Positions 56,161 to 64,000 of a DNA stretch of 64,000 nucleotides are shown piece after piece. This DNA is from Pseudoalteromonas sp. XMcav2-N (lineage in GTDB: Bacteria; Pseudomonadota; Gammaproteobacteria; Enterobacterales; Alteromonadaceae). How positions within the stretch are numbered: the first letter of the stretch is position 1; each line of letters begins with the position of its first letter. The stretch is from positions 62,001-126,000 of the forward strand of contig NZ_JAMXSF010000011.1 in the NCBI RefSeq assembly GCF_024124545.1, read 5' to 3'. A program made the translations under genes and the position numbers. The notes under the pieces are model-generated. The model was not told the origin of the DNA. It did not search any database and saw only the letters and a program-made list of their open reading frames with translations.

Positions 56161-56185
56161 AGAAAAGCGCCAAAGGCGCTTTTCT
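56161..56185 (-). terminator. terminator of prfB-lysS
   Basis: An 11-bp stem (56161-56171 with 56175-56185) with loop AAA (TTT on the minus strand) and a following T-rich tract on the minus strand, 26 bases after the lysS stop. Confidence 0.9.
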
Positions 56186-56210
56186 AATTCGTTTGTTCTG
56201 AATGACTGGC

Positions 56211-57752
56211 TTAGTCAGCCTGAGGTCGCATATGCGGGAACAGGATAACGTCTTTGATAGTCGGAGAGTCAGTAAATAGCATCACCAGACGGTCAATACC
56301 AATCCCCTCACCTGCCGTTGGCGGCAAGCCGTATTCAAGTGCACGGATGTAGTCATCATCGAAGTGCATTGCTTCGTCATCACCTGCATCTTTTTCTTCA
56401 ACCTGACGGGCAAAACGCGCAGCCTGATCTTCGGCATCGTTCAGCTCCGAGAAACCATTTGCCAGCTCACGACCACCTACGAAGAACTCAAAGCGATCAG
56501 TGATAAACGGGTTTTCGTCATTGCGACGTGCCAGCGGCGACACTTCCCACGGATATTCTGTGATGAAAGTCGGCTGGATCAGTTTATGCTCCGCGGTTTC
56601 TTCAAAGATTTCACACAGGAACTTACCAGCACCCCAAACGCATTTCTCAGGGATCTTCACGTGTACTTTCTTCGCGTATGCGACTAGTTCATCAAAGTGG
56701 TTTTCTGGATCTTTAAAGATGTGCGCTGAGGCTTCAGCGTCCGGACCATACTTGATGATCGCATCCGCCATAGACAAACGCTCAAACGCTTTACCGAAAT
56801 CATACTCGATGGTTTCAAGCACTTCGCCTTCCGCGTTCTTCACCGTGTTAACCACAGTAGTAGTACCCAGTACGTCCTGTGCCACAGTACGCAACATGTC
56901 TTCTGTCAGGTTCATCAGATCGTTGTAATCTGCGTACGCCTGATAGAATTCAATCATAGTGAATTCCGGATTGTGACGAGTCGACAGACCTTCGTTACGG
57001 AAGTTACGGTTGATCTCGAAAACGCGATCAAAGCCGCCCACAACCAGGCGCTTAAGATAAAGCTCTGGCGCGATACGCAGATACATGTCGATGTCCAGCG
57101 CATTGTGGTGAGTCACGAACGGACGTGCTGTTGCACCACCCGGGATCACCTGCAGCATTGGCGTTTCAACCTCCATAAAGTCACGCTCAGCCAGGAAGCG
57201 ACGAATGCCTTCAATCACTTTAGAGCGAATACGGAAGGTCTCACGGGTTTCCATGTTGGTGATCAGATCAACATAACGCTGACGATACTTAGCTTCCTGA
57301 TCCGTTAAGCCGTGGAATTTCTCTGGCAGTGGACGCAGTGACTTGGTCAGTAGCTCGTACTGCACCATATCCACATACAAGTCGCCTTTACCAGATTTGT
57401 GTAGCGGACCAGACACACCAATGATGTCGCCGATGTCCAGCTGACCATATTTGGCTTTCAGCTCTTTTTGTACGTCTTTAGACGCATATGCCTGAATACG
57501 ACCTTTCATGTCTTGTAAAACAAGGAAAGGACCACGTTTGGCAAGGATACGGCCAGCCACAGAGACCTGATGATCTAACTCAACCAGCTCTTCTTTTGAC
57601 TTATCACCAAACTTAGCCTGTAGATCAGCCGTATAGTCTTCACGGCGGAAGGTGTTCGGATGGCCATTGGCGCTGCAATTATCACGAATTGCATCCAATT
57701 TAGCACGACGCTCAGCAATGAGTTTATTCTCGTCTTGGATTTGCTCTGTCAT
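56211..57752 (-). CDS. lysS: lysyl-tRNA synthetase, class II
   Basis: The protein has 513 residues. An N-terminal OB-fold anticodon-binding domain ([19 protein letters not shown]) is followed by class II motif 2 ([21 protein letters not shown]) and motif 3 ([24 protein letters not shown]). It charges tRNA-Lys. It follows prfB after 27 bases and should be cotranscribed, as in E. coli. Confidence 0.97.
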   Translation of the reverse strand: MTEQIQDENKLIAERRAKLDAIRDNCSANGHPNTFRREDYTADLQAKFGDKSKEELVELDHQVSVAGRILAKRGPFLVLQDMKGRIQAYASKDVQKELKAKYGQLDIGDIIGVSGPLHKSGKGDLYVDMVQYELLTKSLRPLPEKFHGLTDQEAKYRQRYVDLITNMETRETFRIRSKVIEGIRRFLAERDFMEVETPMLQVIPGGATARPFVTHHNALDIDMYLRIAPELYLKRLVVGGFDRVFEINRNFRNEGLSTRHNPEFTMIEFYQAYADYNDLMNLTEDMLRTVAQDVLGTTTVVNTVKNAEGEVLETIEYDFGKAFERLSMADAIIKYGPDAEASAHIFKDPENHFDELVAYAKKVHVKIPEKCVWGAGKFLCEIFEETAEHKLIQPTFITEYPWEVSPLARRNDENPFITDRFEFFVGGRELANGFSELNDAEDQAARFARQVEEKDAGDDEAMHFDDDYIRALEYGLPPTAGEGIGIDRLVMLFTDSPTIKDVILFPHMRPQAD

Positions 57753-57779
57753 TTTTTAGCTCTTAGTTTAGCTTGTTGA

Positions 57780-58878
57780 TTATAGGCCTGATTTCAGGCT
57801 GGCTTCGATAAATTTGTCAAGGTCACCGTCCAGGACTGCCTGGGTATTACGGTTCTCAACACCGGTGCGCAGGTCTTTAATACGAGAGTCATCTAGTACA
57901 TAAGAACGGATCTGGCTGCCCCAACCAATGTCTGACTTAGCATCTTCCTGGGCCTGCTTTTCAGCGTTTTGCTTTTGCAGCTCCAACTCAAACAGTTTTG
58001 CTTTTAACTGTTTCATAGCCTGATCTTTGTTTTTATGCTGTGAACGATCGTTCTGACACTGCACCACGGTATTGGTTGGCAAGTGGGTAATACGTACCGC
58101 CGATTCTGTTCGGTTAACGTGCTGACCACCGGCACCCGATGCGCGATATACGTCGATGCGTAAGTCTGCCGGGTTGATGTCGATCTCAATGTTGTCGTCG
58201 ATTTCCGGATACACAAATGCTGAAGCAAATGATGTATGACGACGGCCTCCTGAGTCGAACGGGCTCTTACGAACCAAACGGTGTACACCGGTTTCTGTGC
58301 GCAGCCAACCGTAAGCATATTCACCGCTGACACGCAGTGTTGCCCCTTTGATCCCCGCTACGTCACCATCTGTTGCTTCAACGATTTCGGTTTTAAAGCC
58401 TTTCGCTTCCGCCCAACGCAGATACATACGCAACAACATGTTGCACCAGTCCTGGGCCTCTGTACCACCGGAACCAGCTTGCAGATCGAGATAGGCATCG
58501 TTGCTGTCTTGTGCGCCGGAGAACATACGACGGAACTCCAGCTTTTCAAGCTGGGCATTCAGGCCCTGTACTTCCTGCTCAGCTTCGGCAAAGGTTTCTT
58601 CGTCTTCAGCTTCAACAGCCAGCTCAACCAGGCCTTCGGCATCATCTGCACCGCTTACCAGATTGTCTATGGTTTCGACTATGGTTTCCAGGCTCGACTT
58701 TTCTCGGCCCAGCGCTTGTGCCTTTTCAGGCTCATTCCAGACGGCTGGATCTTCTAGTTCCGCATTAACTTCTTCTAACCGCTCTTGTTTCAGAGCATAG
58801 TCAAAGATACCCCCGAAGAAGTTCAGTACGTTCGCGAATTTCCTTGATTTGATTAATCACAGGATTCACTTCAAACAT
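57780..58878 (-). CDS. prfB: peptide chain release factor 2 with programmed +1 frameshift
   Basis: Frame 0 begins ATG 58878 and reads [20 protein letters not shown] plus LRGYL, ending at TGA 58803-58801. A +1 shift at CTT TGA C continues as [18 protein letters not shown] to the stop at 57780, giving 365 residues in total. The internal Shine-Dalgarno-like GGGGG three bases before the shift codon matches the known RF2 autoregulatory site. RF2 has GGQ in [12 protein letters not shown] and recognises UGA/UAA; low RF2 favours the shift. The next gene is lysS. Confidence 0.96.
58801..58818 (-). promoter_or_regulatory. prfB recoding site
   Basis: The minus strand reads CGGGGGTATCTTTGA, with slippery CTT, in-frame TGA and a following C. 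The SD-like G run differs from E. coli AGGGGG by one base. This controls RF2 synthesis. Confidence 0.93.
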
Positions 58879-59062
58879 TCACATTACTCCAATTTACGTG
58901 ATGGTGACGTAGCCAATGACAAAAATTGTGTGCCACTGGACTGAAAATAGTGTGACCGCTGTGTCTAAAGATTATATAAGCGGTCTAAACGGCCAATACT
59001 AACAAATAATAGGCATAGATATCAGCCCCAGATAAGAACATTTTGTGCCTTTATCGCAATTG

Positions 59063-60787
59063 TTAGCAGGCACGGATCTCTCTGACGATTAATTGCAGCG
59101 TAAACTTACCACGAAACTCGTTGATATCCAGCTGATAAGCCAGCTCTGCCGCCTGTGCAGCCGTGTTAGGCCAGGCACGCACATCGACGTTAAATGCAAT
59201 GGCATCTACCAGTTTACCGCTTGCGTGTTTAAGCACCAGCTTAAGGTGCTTATCGCCCACAATACGCTGCTGCACCAGCTCAAACACGCCACTAAACACC
59301 GGCTCAGGAAAATGCTGTCCCCAGGGGCCTGCCTGTTGCAGTAACATGGCAAAGTCCATATTAAAACACTCAGCCGGCAGTTCACCGTCGGTTAGTAATA
59401 CCGACTGCTTATGCTCTTCGCTGAGGGTTTCGCTGACCAGGGTTTCAAAGGAGTGTTTAAAGTCGCTAAAGTCTGCCTCTCTGATAGTCAATCCGGCCGC
59501 CATTGCATGACCGCCAAATTTAACGATTAAGTCCGGGTTACGGGTGTTGATCTGCTCCAGCAAATCGCGCATGTGTAATCCTTCAATCGAGCGGCACGAC
59601 CCCTTGATTTCGTCGTTATCGCCCTGGGCAAAAATAATCGCAGGACGGTGATACTTTTCTTTCAATCTGCCCGCGAGGATCCCAATAACCCCCTGATGCC
59701 AGTCGTCCTGATATAAACACACCGCATCGGGAATGCTTTGCTGGGCAGCGACCAGACGCTCTAGTACCGCCTGCGCTTCTTGCTGCATCCCCTGCTCAAT
59801 CTCGCGTCTTTCCTGGTTGAGGCTATCCAGCTGAGCGGCGATGCGCCGTGCCTGATGCTCTTCTTTGGATAACAGGCAAGCAATCCCCAGGCTCATGTCA
59901 TCCAGCCTGCCTGCGGCATTCAGTCTTGGCGCCAGTGCAAAACCAAAATCGCTGGCATTGAGCCTGGTCGCCGTGCGGTTCGCCACTTCAATCAATGCTC
60001 TGATCCCGGGCCGGGTCTGACCTTTGCGAATACGTGCCAGGCCCTGATGTACCAAAGTCCGGTTATTAGCATCCAGCGCAACCACATCCGCCACAGTGCC
60101 CAGAGCAACAATGTCCAGCAAGGACGCAAGGTTCGGCTGAGTGAGTCCCTGGCGCTCAAAATAGCCCGACTCACGCAAATGATGACGAAAAGCCACCAGC
60201 AGATAAAACGCCACGCCAACTCCGGCAATGGATTTTGAAGGAAACTGGCAATCATGGCGGTTCGGGTTAACAATGGCATCGGCATTGGGTAGTTGTTCGC
60301 CCTGTAAGTGATGATCAGTAACCAGTACCGAAATACCGGCCTGCTTAACGATATCTATGCCCGCGAGACAGGAAATTCCATTGTCGACCGTGATCACCAG
60401 TTGTGGTGCCAACTGAACAATTTGCTCTGCCAATGCAGGACTCAATCCATACCCCAGGCTGAAACGATCTGGCACCAGATAGTCAACCCGTTGCAACCCA
60501 AACAAGCGTAGCCCTTCCATTAACACCGCGGTGCTGGTTGCACCATCGGCATCGAAATCCCCGACAATTAGCACGCTTTGCTGCTGATGCAGCGCCGTTT
60601 CAAGCAAGGCACAGGCCTTGTCCATGTCACGAAACAACCGAAAATCCAGCAAAGTAGCCGCACTGTTATCAAGTTCTACGGCGTCTTTCACACCCCTTGC
60701 AGCATAAATCTGTTTAATAACCGGGTGAAGATGGGCGGGTAAATGACTGTCATCGACGCGTAATCTGGGCCGGATCTCTGTTTGCAT
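59063..60787 (-). CDS. recJ: single-strand DNA exonuclease RecJ
   Basis: The protein has 574 residues from ATG 60787 (AGAGAG upstream; the frame is open to 60829). Motifs of the DHH phosphoesterase family are VGDFDADGATS, VTDHHLQGE (the DHH motif), and GLTIREADF/HAMAAG near the DHHA1 end. It degrades single-stranded DNA 5' to 3' in mismatch repair and recombination. It sits in the conserved xerD-dsbC-recJ-prfB-lysS order; a terminator at 60836-60857 separates it from dsbC. Confidence 0.95.
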   Translation of the reverse strand: MQTEIRPRLRVDDSHLPAHLHPVIKQIYAARGVKDAVELDNSAATLLDFRLFRDMDKACALLETALHQQQSVLIVGDFDADGATSTAVLMEGLRLFGLQRVDYLVPDRFSLGYGLSPALAEQIVQLAPQLVITVDNGISCLAGIDIVKQAGISVLVTDHHLQGEQLPNADAIVNPNRHDCQFPSKSIAGVGVAFYLLVAFRHHLRESGYFERQGLTQPNLASLLDIVALGTVADVVALDANNRTLVHQGLARIRKGQTRPGIRALIEVANRTATRLNASDFGFALAPRLNAAGRLDDMSLGIACLLSKEEHQARRIAAQLDSLNQERREIEQGMQQEAQAVLERLVAAQQSIPDAVCLYQDDWHQGVIGILAGRLKEKYHRPAIIFAQGDNDEIKGSCRSIEGLHMRDLLEQINTRNPDLIVKFGGHAMAAGLTIREADFSDFKHSFETLVSETLSEEHKQSVLLTDGELPAECFNMDFAMLLQQAGPWGQHFPEPVFSGVFELVQQRIVGDKHLKLVLKHASGKLVDAIAFNVDVRAWPNTAAQAAELAYQLDINEFRGKFTLQLIVREIRAC

Positions 60788-60835
60788 AACACTCTCTGAA
60801 CTACCTGATAATGTGAAGGACAACTCCACAAAGCA

Positions 60836-60857
60836 AAAAAGGCCCGCAGGCCTTTTT
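60836..60857 (-). terminator. terminator between dsbC and recJ
   Basis: AAAAAGGCC and GGCCTTTTT pair around CGCA, with T tracts on both strands. On the minus strand it ends dsbC and lies 49 bases before the recJ ATG. Confidence 0.85.
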
Positions 60858-60883
60858 AGAAATGCTGAGAGTATACCTCAGAT

Positions 60884-61615
60884 TTAGGATTTTTTACTTC
60901 CCTGATTTAATATTTTTGCCAACGCGTCAGCCGGCTGATAGCCAGGGATCATGCTACCATCTTCCAACACGATAGCCGGAGTACCAGAAATACCAAAGCT
61001 CTGACCTAGCTGGTAATGCTCAGCAACCGGAGCCTGACAATTTTTAATGTCCGGTACCTCATTACCCGCCTTCGCTTCAGTCATAGCTGATGCCGCATCC
61101 TCAGCGCACCAGACGTTCATCAGACTCTTGTAACCATTACCACTGAGGCCGCCACGTGGAAATGCCAGGTACTTAACAGTAATACCGGCCGCCAGATAGT
61201 CTTCCAGCTCACGGTGTAGTTTACGGCAGTAGCCGCAGGTAATGTCAGTGAAAACGGTGATCTGGTGTTTTTCGTTCTCGGCTTTGTACACTATCATTGA
61301 ATCCTGATATTGTGCGACACCACTCTTACGTACGTCGCTCAACGCATCCTCAGTGATGTTACGGCGATTCGCTACATCAATCATAGTGCCCTGCACCAGA
61401 TATTGACCATTTGGACTGGCGTAGAATACGCCTTTGTCGGTGATCACAGTTTTAAGGCCCGTGATTGGACTGTCCGATACGCTCTTTACAGATAAACCCA
61501 GCTCAGCAAACTGAGACGCGATAGGGCTCACCGCCATCGGAGAGACTTCTTGTGTTGTGTCGGCAAAAGCACCCACACTGAAAGCAAGCGACGCTGCTAA
61601 AAGTAACTTTTTCAT
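60884..61615 (-). CDS. dsbC: periplasmic disulfide isomerase DsbC
   Basis: The protein has 243 residues with a signal peptide ending near GAFAD. The N-terminal dimerisation domain is followed by a thioredoxin fold with active site Cys127-Gly-Tyr-Cys130 in DITCGYCRKLH. It rearranges wrong disulfides. A second pair of Cys (WCAED and KNCQ) matches the structural disulfide of E. coli DsbC. It follows xerD after 61 bases on the same strand. Confidence 0.96.
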   Translation of the reverse strand: MKKLLLAASLAFSVGAFADTTQEVSPMAVSPIASQFAELGLSVKSVSDSPITGLKTVITDKGVFYASPNGQYLVQGTMIDVANRRNITEDALSDVRKSGVAQYQDSMIVYKAENEKHQITVFTDITCGYCRKLHRELEDYLAAGITVKYLAFPRGGLSGNGYKSLMNVWCAEDAASAMTEAKAGNEVPDIKNCQAPVAEHYQLGQSFGISGTPAIVLEDGSMIPGYQPADALAKILNQGSKKS

Positions 61616-61676
61616 GTTTTTCTCGTAAAATTGCTCTGGTTAATCACTAGGACCGGATTACTGCAAATAAATTCCA

Positions 61677-62603
61677 TCACGCCCTAGGATGATGTTGCTG
61701 ATGAAGCGTTTTCAGTCGCTCACTGGCAACATGCGTATAAATCTGGGTTGTCGACAAATCGCTATGGCCTAACATCATTTGTACAACTCGAAGATCCGCC
61801 CCATGATTTAGCAAATGTGTTGCAAACGCATGACGCAGCGTGTGTGGCGATAACGGTGACTTAACGTCTGCCAACATAGCATAGTGTTTGATGCGATGCC
61901 AAAAAGTTTGCCGCGTCATGCCAATCCCCCGTTTAGATGGGAAAACAAAGTCATTAGCGTGTTTGACCATCTGAGCACGACCAACCTTTAAAAATTGTTC
62001 GACCCAGCGCAATGCTTCTTCTCCCATCGGGACCAGCCTTTCTTTGCCGCCTTTACCTCGAACCAATAATACTGCTTGTCTCAGGTTTATTTGTTCCATC
62101 CGCAGGCCAACCAATTCAGTGACTCGCAATCCCGTTGCGTACAACAACTCCAGCATAGCTTTATCTCTGAGACCCATTGGGTCTTCAACATCGGGGGCAC
62201 TGAGTAAGGCCTCGACTTCCTCTTCACTGAGCGTTTTTGGCAGAGATTGCGATAATTTAGGCTGGGCAATGTGGGTCAGAGGGCTCGCTGCGATTGCCTG
62301 CTTAGTCACCCAGTAGGCATAAAAACGCTTGAGTGCACTCATTGCACGAGCCGTACTGCGTGGTTTGAGCCCTTCGTCTACCCGGTAGGCCAGATAGGCC
62401 TCTACATCCGCACCACTGATAGTTAACAGAGGTTTGTTATCATGATGCGCACTAACGTAACGTACAAACTTATCCAGGTCTGCACGGTAGGCAGCCAGGG
62501 TGTTGTCGCTGAGCCCCTGCTCCAGAAAGAGCATATCAAGGAAAGATTCTATCAGTTCACTATTGTTGTGCATGCTTGGGTCAGATATTTCTAAATCGGT
62601 CAC
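61677..62603 (-). CDS. xerD: site-specific tyrosine recombinase XerD
   Basis: The protein has 308 residues. The N-terminal SAM-like domain binds DNA; the catalytic Arg lies in YATGLRVTELVGL, the HxxR motif in LSPHTLRHAFATHLL, the His in MLGHSDLSTTQIYTH and the nucleophile is Tyr289. With XerC it resolves chromosome dimers at dif. The start is GTG at 62603 with AGGCGG three bases before; ATG 62573 is an alternative. It is divergent from fldB, as in E. coli. Confidence 0.96.
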   Translation of the reverse strand: MTDLEISDPSMHNNSELIESFLDMLFLEQGLSDNTLAAYRADLDKFVRYVSAHHDNKPLLTISGADVEAYLAYRVDEGLKPRSTARAMSALKRFYAYWVTKQAIAASPLTHIAQPKLSQSLPKTLSEEEVEALLSAPDVEDPMGLRDKAMLELLYATGLRVTELVGLRMEQINLRQAVLLVRGKGGKERLVPMGEEALRWVEQFLKVGRAQMVKHANDFVFPSKRGIGMTRQTFWHRIKHYAMLADVKSPLSPHTLRHAFATHLLNHGADLRVVQMMLGHSDLSTTQIYTHVASERLKTLHQQHHPRA

Positions 62604-62681
62604 GGGCCGCCTGTATCAATTCATTACACCATAAGGTAGACTTCGCGCCATATAATAACAGCCAATTGAGCGAAGACTACT

Positions 62682-63203
62682 ATGCAGATCGGGTTATTTT
62701 ACGGTTCAACTACCTGCTACACAGAAATGGCAGCAGAAAAAATGCAGGAGATCATAGGTAAAGACATTCTGTCGCTCCACAATATCAAAGATGAGCCGTT
62801 AAAAAACGCAGAGCAATTCGACTTTGTGATTTTTGGTATCTCAACCTGGGATTTCGGCGAGTTGCAGGAAGACTGGGAATCGCATTGGGATGATATCGAC
62901 GAGGTTGATCTCGCAGGCATAACCATCGCACTGTTTGGTATGGGTGACCAGCAAGGCTATGGACAGTGGTTTCAAGATGCACTGGGTATGTTGCACGATA
63001 AAATTGCCCCACAAGGTGTTAACTTTATAGGCTACTGGCCCAATACTGCCGATTATGAGTTTGAAGCATCTAAAGCACTTACGGAAGATAAAAGCCAGTT
63101 TGTAGGCCTTGCCCTGGACGAAGACAGCCAGTACGAAAAGAGTGACGAACGCATCGCTGTCTGGATTGAGCAAATCCTGACAGAATATAGCGAGTCGCTG
63201 TAA
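62682..63203 (+). CDS. fldB: flavodoxin FldB
   Basis: The protein has 173 residues, the FldB length. [14 protein letters not shown] forms the FMN phosphate loop, [16 protein letters not shown] and [18 protein letters not shown] are the flavin-contacting loops. It carries electrons in reductive enzymes. It is divergent from xerD, 78 bases away, matching the E. coli fldB-xerD arrangement. Confidence 0.94.
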   Translation: MQIGLFYGSTTCYTEMAAEKMQEIIGKDILSLHNIKDEPLKNAEQFDFVIFGISTWDFGELQEDWESHWDDIDEVDLAGITIALFGMGDQQGYGQWFQDALGMLHDKIAPQGVNFIGYWPNTADYEFEASKALTEDKSQFVGLALDEDSQYEKSDERIAVWIEQILTEYSESL

Positions 63204-63215
63204 CGCGTATCTCCT

Positions 63216-63243
63216 GATCTGCCAATCCCCTCCTTGGCAGATC
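63216..63243 (+). terminator. hairpin after fldB
   Basis: GATCTGCCAA (63216-63225) and TTGGCAGATC (63234-63243) form a 10-bp perfect stem. An A-rich rather than T-rich sequence follows, so it may only stabilise the message end. Confidence 0.5.
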
Positions 63244-63379
63244 AAAAACAATTCATTTACACTGATTAACATTCAACCTATACAACGAGCCATTTATAGT
63301 TCAGTATAAATTTTGCACAGCTCTGCAAACTAATTGTAGAGGCTGGCATATAATCAACTCAATTATAAAAGGACTAATC

Positions 63380-63562
63380 ATGAAGTTAACTCTGACCAAG
63401 AAGAACTACAAAAACCTGTCTCAGCAATCTCACACAATCAACAATAAGATGACGCCGCAAGTTGGTGGTGGTAACGGTGCATGCTCAGGTGGTGCGGGCT
63501 GTCATATGGACCAGCAGCCAGAACCTGGTACTGGCGGTGGCTCTGTGTGTATTACCTGGTAA
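63380..63562 (+). CDS. 60-residue peptide resembling a RiPP precursor
   Basis: The peptide has 60 residues. It begins MKLTLTKKNYKNLSQQ, which resembles the Lys/Leu-rich leader starts (KLxLxKKxxKxL) of class I lanthipeptide-type and related natural-product precursors. Next is TPQVGGG, a possible double-Gly processing site, then a short Gly-rich core with three Cys (residues 35, 41 and 57), Ser, Thr and a C-terminal ITW. AAAGGA lies seven bases before the ATG and TATAAT at 63349-63354 is a likely -10 box. No modifying enzyme is seen inside the window; it could lie further right or be encoded elsewhere. The call as RiPP precursor is an inference from the leader and core; the gene itself is well supported. 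Confidence 0.68.
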   Translation: MKLTLTKKNYKNLSQQSHTINNKMTPQVGGGNGACSGGAGCHMDQQPEPGTGGGSVCITW

Positions 63563-63581
63563 TACCAATTTCACTTAATAC
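63561..63581. repeat. solitary copy of a MITE-like end
   Basis: AATACCAATTTCACTTAATAC matches the right end of the element at 15623-15832, read on the opposite strand, over 21 bases. Its partner end is not seen nearby, so it is a partial or decayed copy abutting the small peptide gene. Confidence 0.6.
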
Positions 63582-63591
63582 TTCGGACAAC

Positions 63592-63608
63592 GGGGCTAAA
63601 AATGCCCC
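63592..63608. terminator. short hairpin between peptide and AraC genes
   Basis: GGGGC and GCCCC pair around a seven-base loop between two convergent genes. No T tract follows; weak evidence. Confidence 0.35.
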
Positions 63609-63625
63609 ATAGCCTGAGGCGGGCT

Positions 63626-64000
63626 TCAATTCTGTGGTTTATTACCACTGTGTTTTCTGAATGCCCCCGGTGAACACCCATACCAGCGCTTAAAGGCTTT
63701 GTTAAACGCAGCCTGTTCGTTAAACCCTAACTCCCTTGCCAATTCAGCCAGTGGCATAGTACCCAGCAAATCTTGAGTACGTCTGAGCCGCTCTTCAGTC
63801 AACAGCTGAGAATAACTGGTATCACATTGTTTTAACTGCCTTTGTATCTGACGTCCCGATTTATTCAGGGCTGCTGCTATCTCGCTCAACTGACACTGAC
63901 CCAGATCGACGCTGGCAGCCAGCATAATGCGGATCTGCATCGCAAGCGACTGGTGCTGTTGCAATTGTATCAGCGCCTTATCAGACAGCCGCAGCAGCTC
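63626..64000 (-). CDS. AraC-family transcriptional regulator, C-terminal part
   Basis: The minus frame is open to the right window edge and ends at 63626; the first residues lie outside. The visible 125 residues hold the two-helix-turn-helix DNA-binding domain, with LSEIAAALNKSGRQIQRQLKQ as the first motif and LAELARELGFNEQAAFNKAFKRWYGCSPGAFRK as the second, the AraC signature. The effector domain is outside the window. It converges on the RiPP-like gene and could control it or a neighbouring gene outside the window; no evidence decides this. Confidence 0.88.
   Translation of the reverse strand, partial: ELLRLSDKALIQLQQHQSLAMQIRIMLAASVDLGQCQLSEIAAALNKSGRQIQRQLKQCDTSYSQLLTEERLRRTQDLLGTMPLAELARELGFNEQAAFNKAFKRWYGCSPGAFRKHSGNKPQN

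Noticed and set aside
57780-58526. Short release factor starting at the internal ATG 58526
   Set aside because: This is only part of RF2; the real start is ATG 58878 with a programmed frameshift at 58801-58803.

Overview
The window looks like a chromosomal segment of a marine gammaproteobacterium of the order Alteromonadales, most likely Pseudoalteromonas or a close relative. The basis is gene order and family content: recX-alaS-lysC-csrA, the fldB / xerD-dsbC-recJ-prfB-lysS block, a sodium-pump oxaloacetate decarboxylase operon, many secreted peptidases and signalling proteins, and a 'TACCAATTT' inverted-repeat intergenic element that I associate with these genomes. The genus is an inference from pattern; no 16S rRNA gene is present. 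Nothing looks like a large island, prophage or CRISPR locus, so this is mostly core chromosome with small accessory insertions.

Layout. 1-1000 (minus): start of the threonine operon, with thrA (cut by the window edge), a Thr/Ile-rich leader peptide and its attenuator hairpin. 1190-5431: a stand-alone receiver divergent from a membrane histidine kinase, rdgC and an HDOD protein. 5760-15503: protein and peptide use, with an M49-like lipoprotein peptidase, HIT protein, DPP IV-family peptidase, Cache chemoreceptor, M17 aminopeptidase and a CstA-family peptide transporter. 15500-23516: a MITE-like repeat, SOS-controlled dinB, Tas-like reductase, Nudix hydrolase, a TonB-like orphan, the Pat lysine acetyltransferase and a potassium channel. 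23565-29760: a 1487-residue sensor with degenerate GGDEF and active-looking EAL domain in an operon with a GNAT and a 67-residue protein, then a periplasmic binding protein and a DUF1289 protein.

30222-30776: six tRNA genes, (Phe-Thr-Phe) twice, under one strong promoter. 31027-33996: hybrid kinase. 34040-37554: oadGAB plus a 59-residue membrane protein, with PdhR-like operator palindromes upstream. 37988-44708: YcxB-like protein, csrA, lysC, alaS, recX, a membrane protein, ribA. 44909-50746: a porin / PstS-like / diguanylate cyclase cassette, a DUF3087 protein, and a TonB / ECF sigma / anti-sigma-like set. 50782-54471: an apparent cell-wall amino-sugar (MurNAc) locus of NhaC-family permease, MurR-like regulator and NamZ-like muramidase. 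54620-55659: tRNA-Ser, four intact tRNA-Arg and a tandem array of decayed tRNA-Arg/terminator units. 55791-63203: a 58-residue protein, lysS, prfB (with programmed frameshift), recJ, dsbC, xerD, fldB. 63380-64000: a 60-residue peptide resembling a RiPP precursor and the C-terminal part of an AraC regulator.

The clearest under-described items are the RiPP-like peptide, the decayed tRNA-Arg repeats, the porin/PstS-like/cyclase cassette, the MurNAc locus and two small unlisted genes (34040-34219 and 55791-55967).
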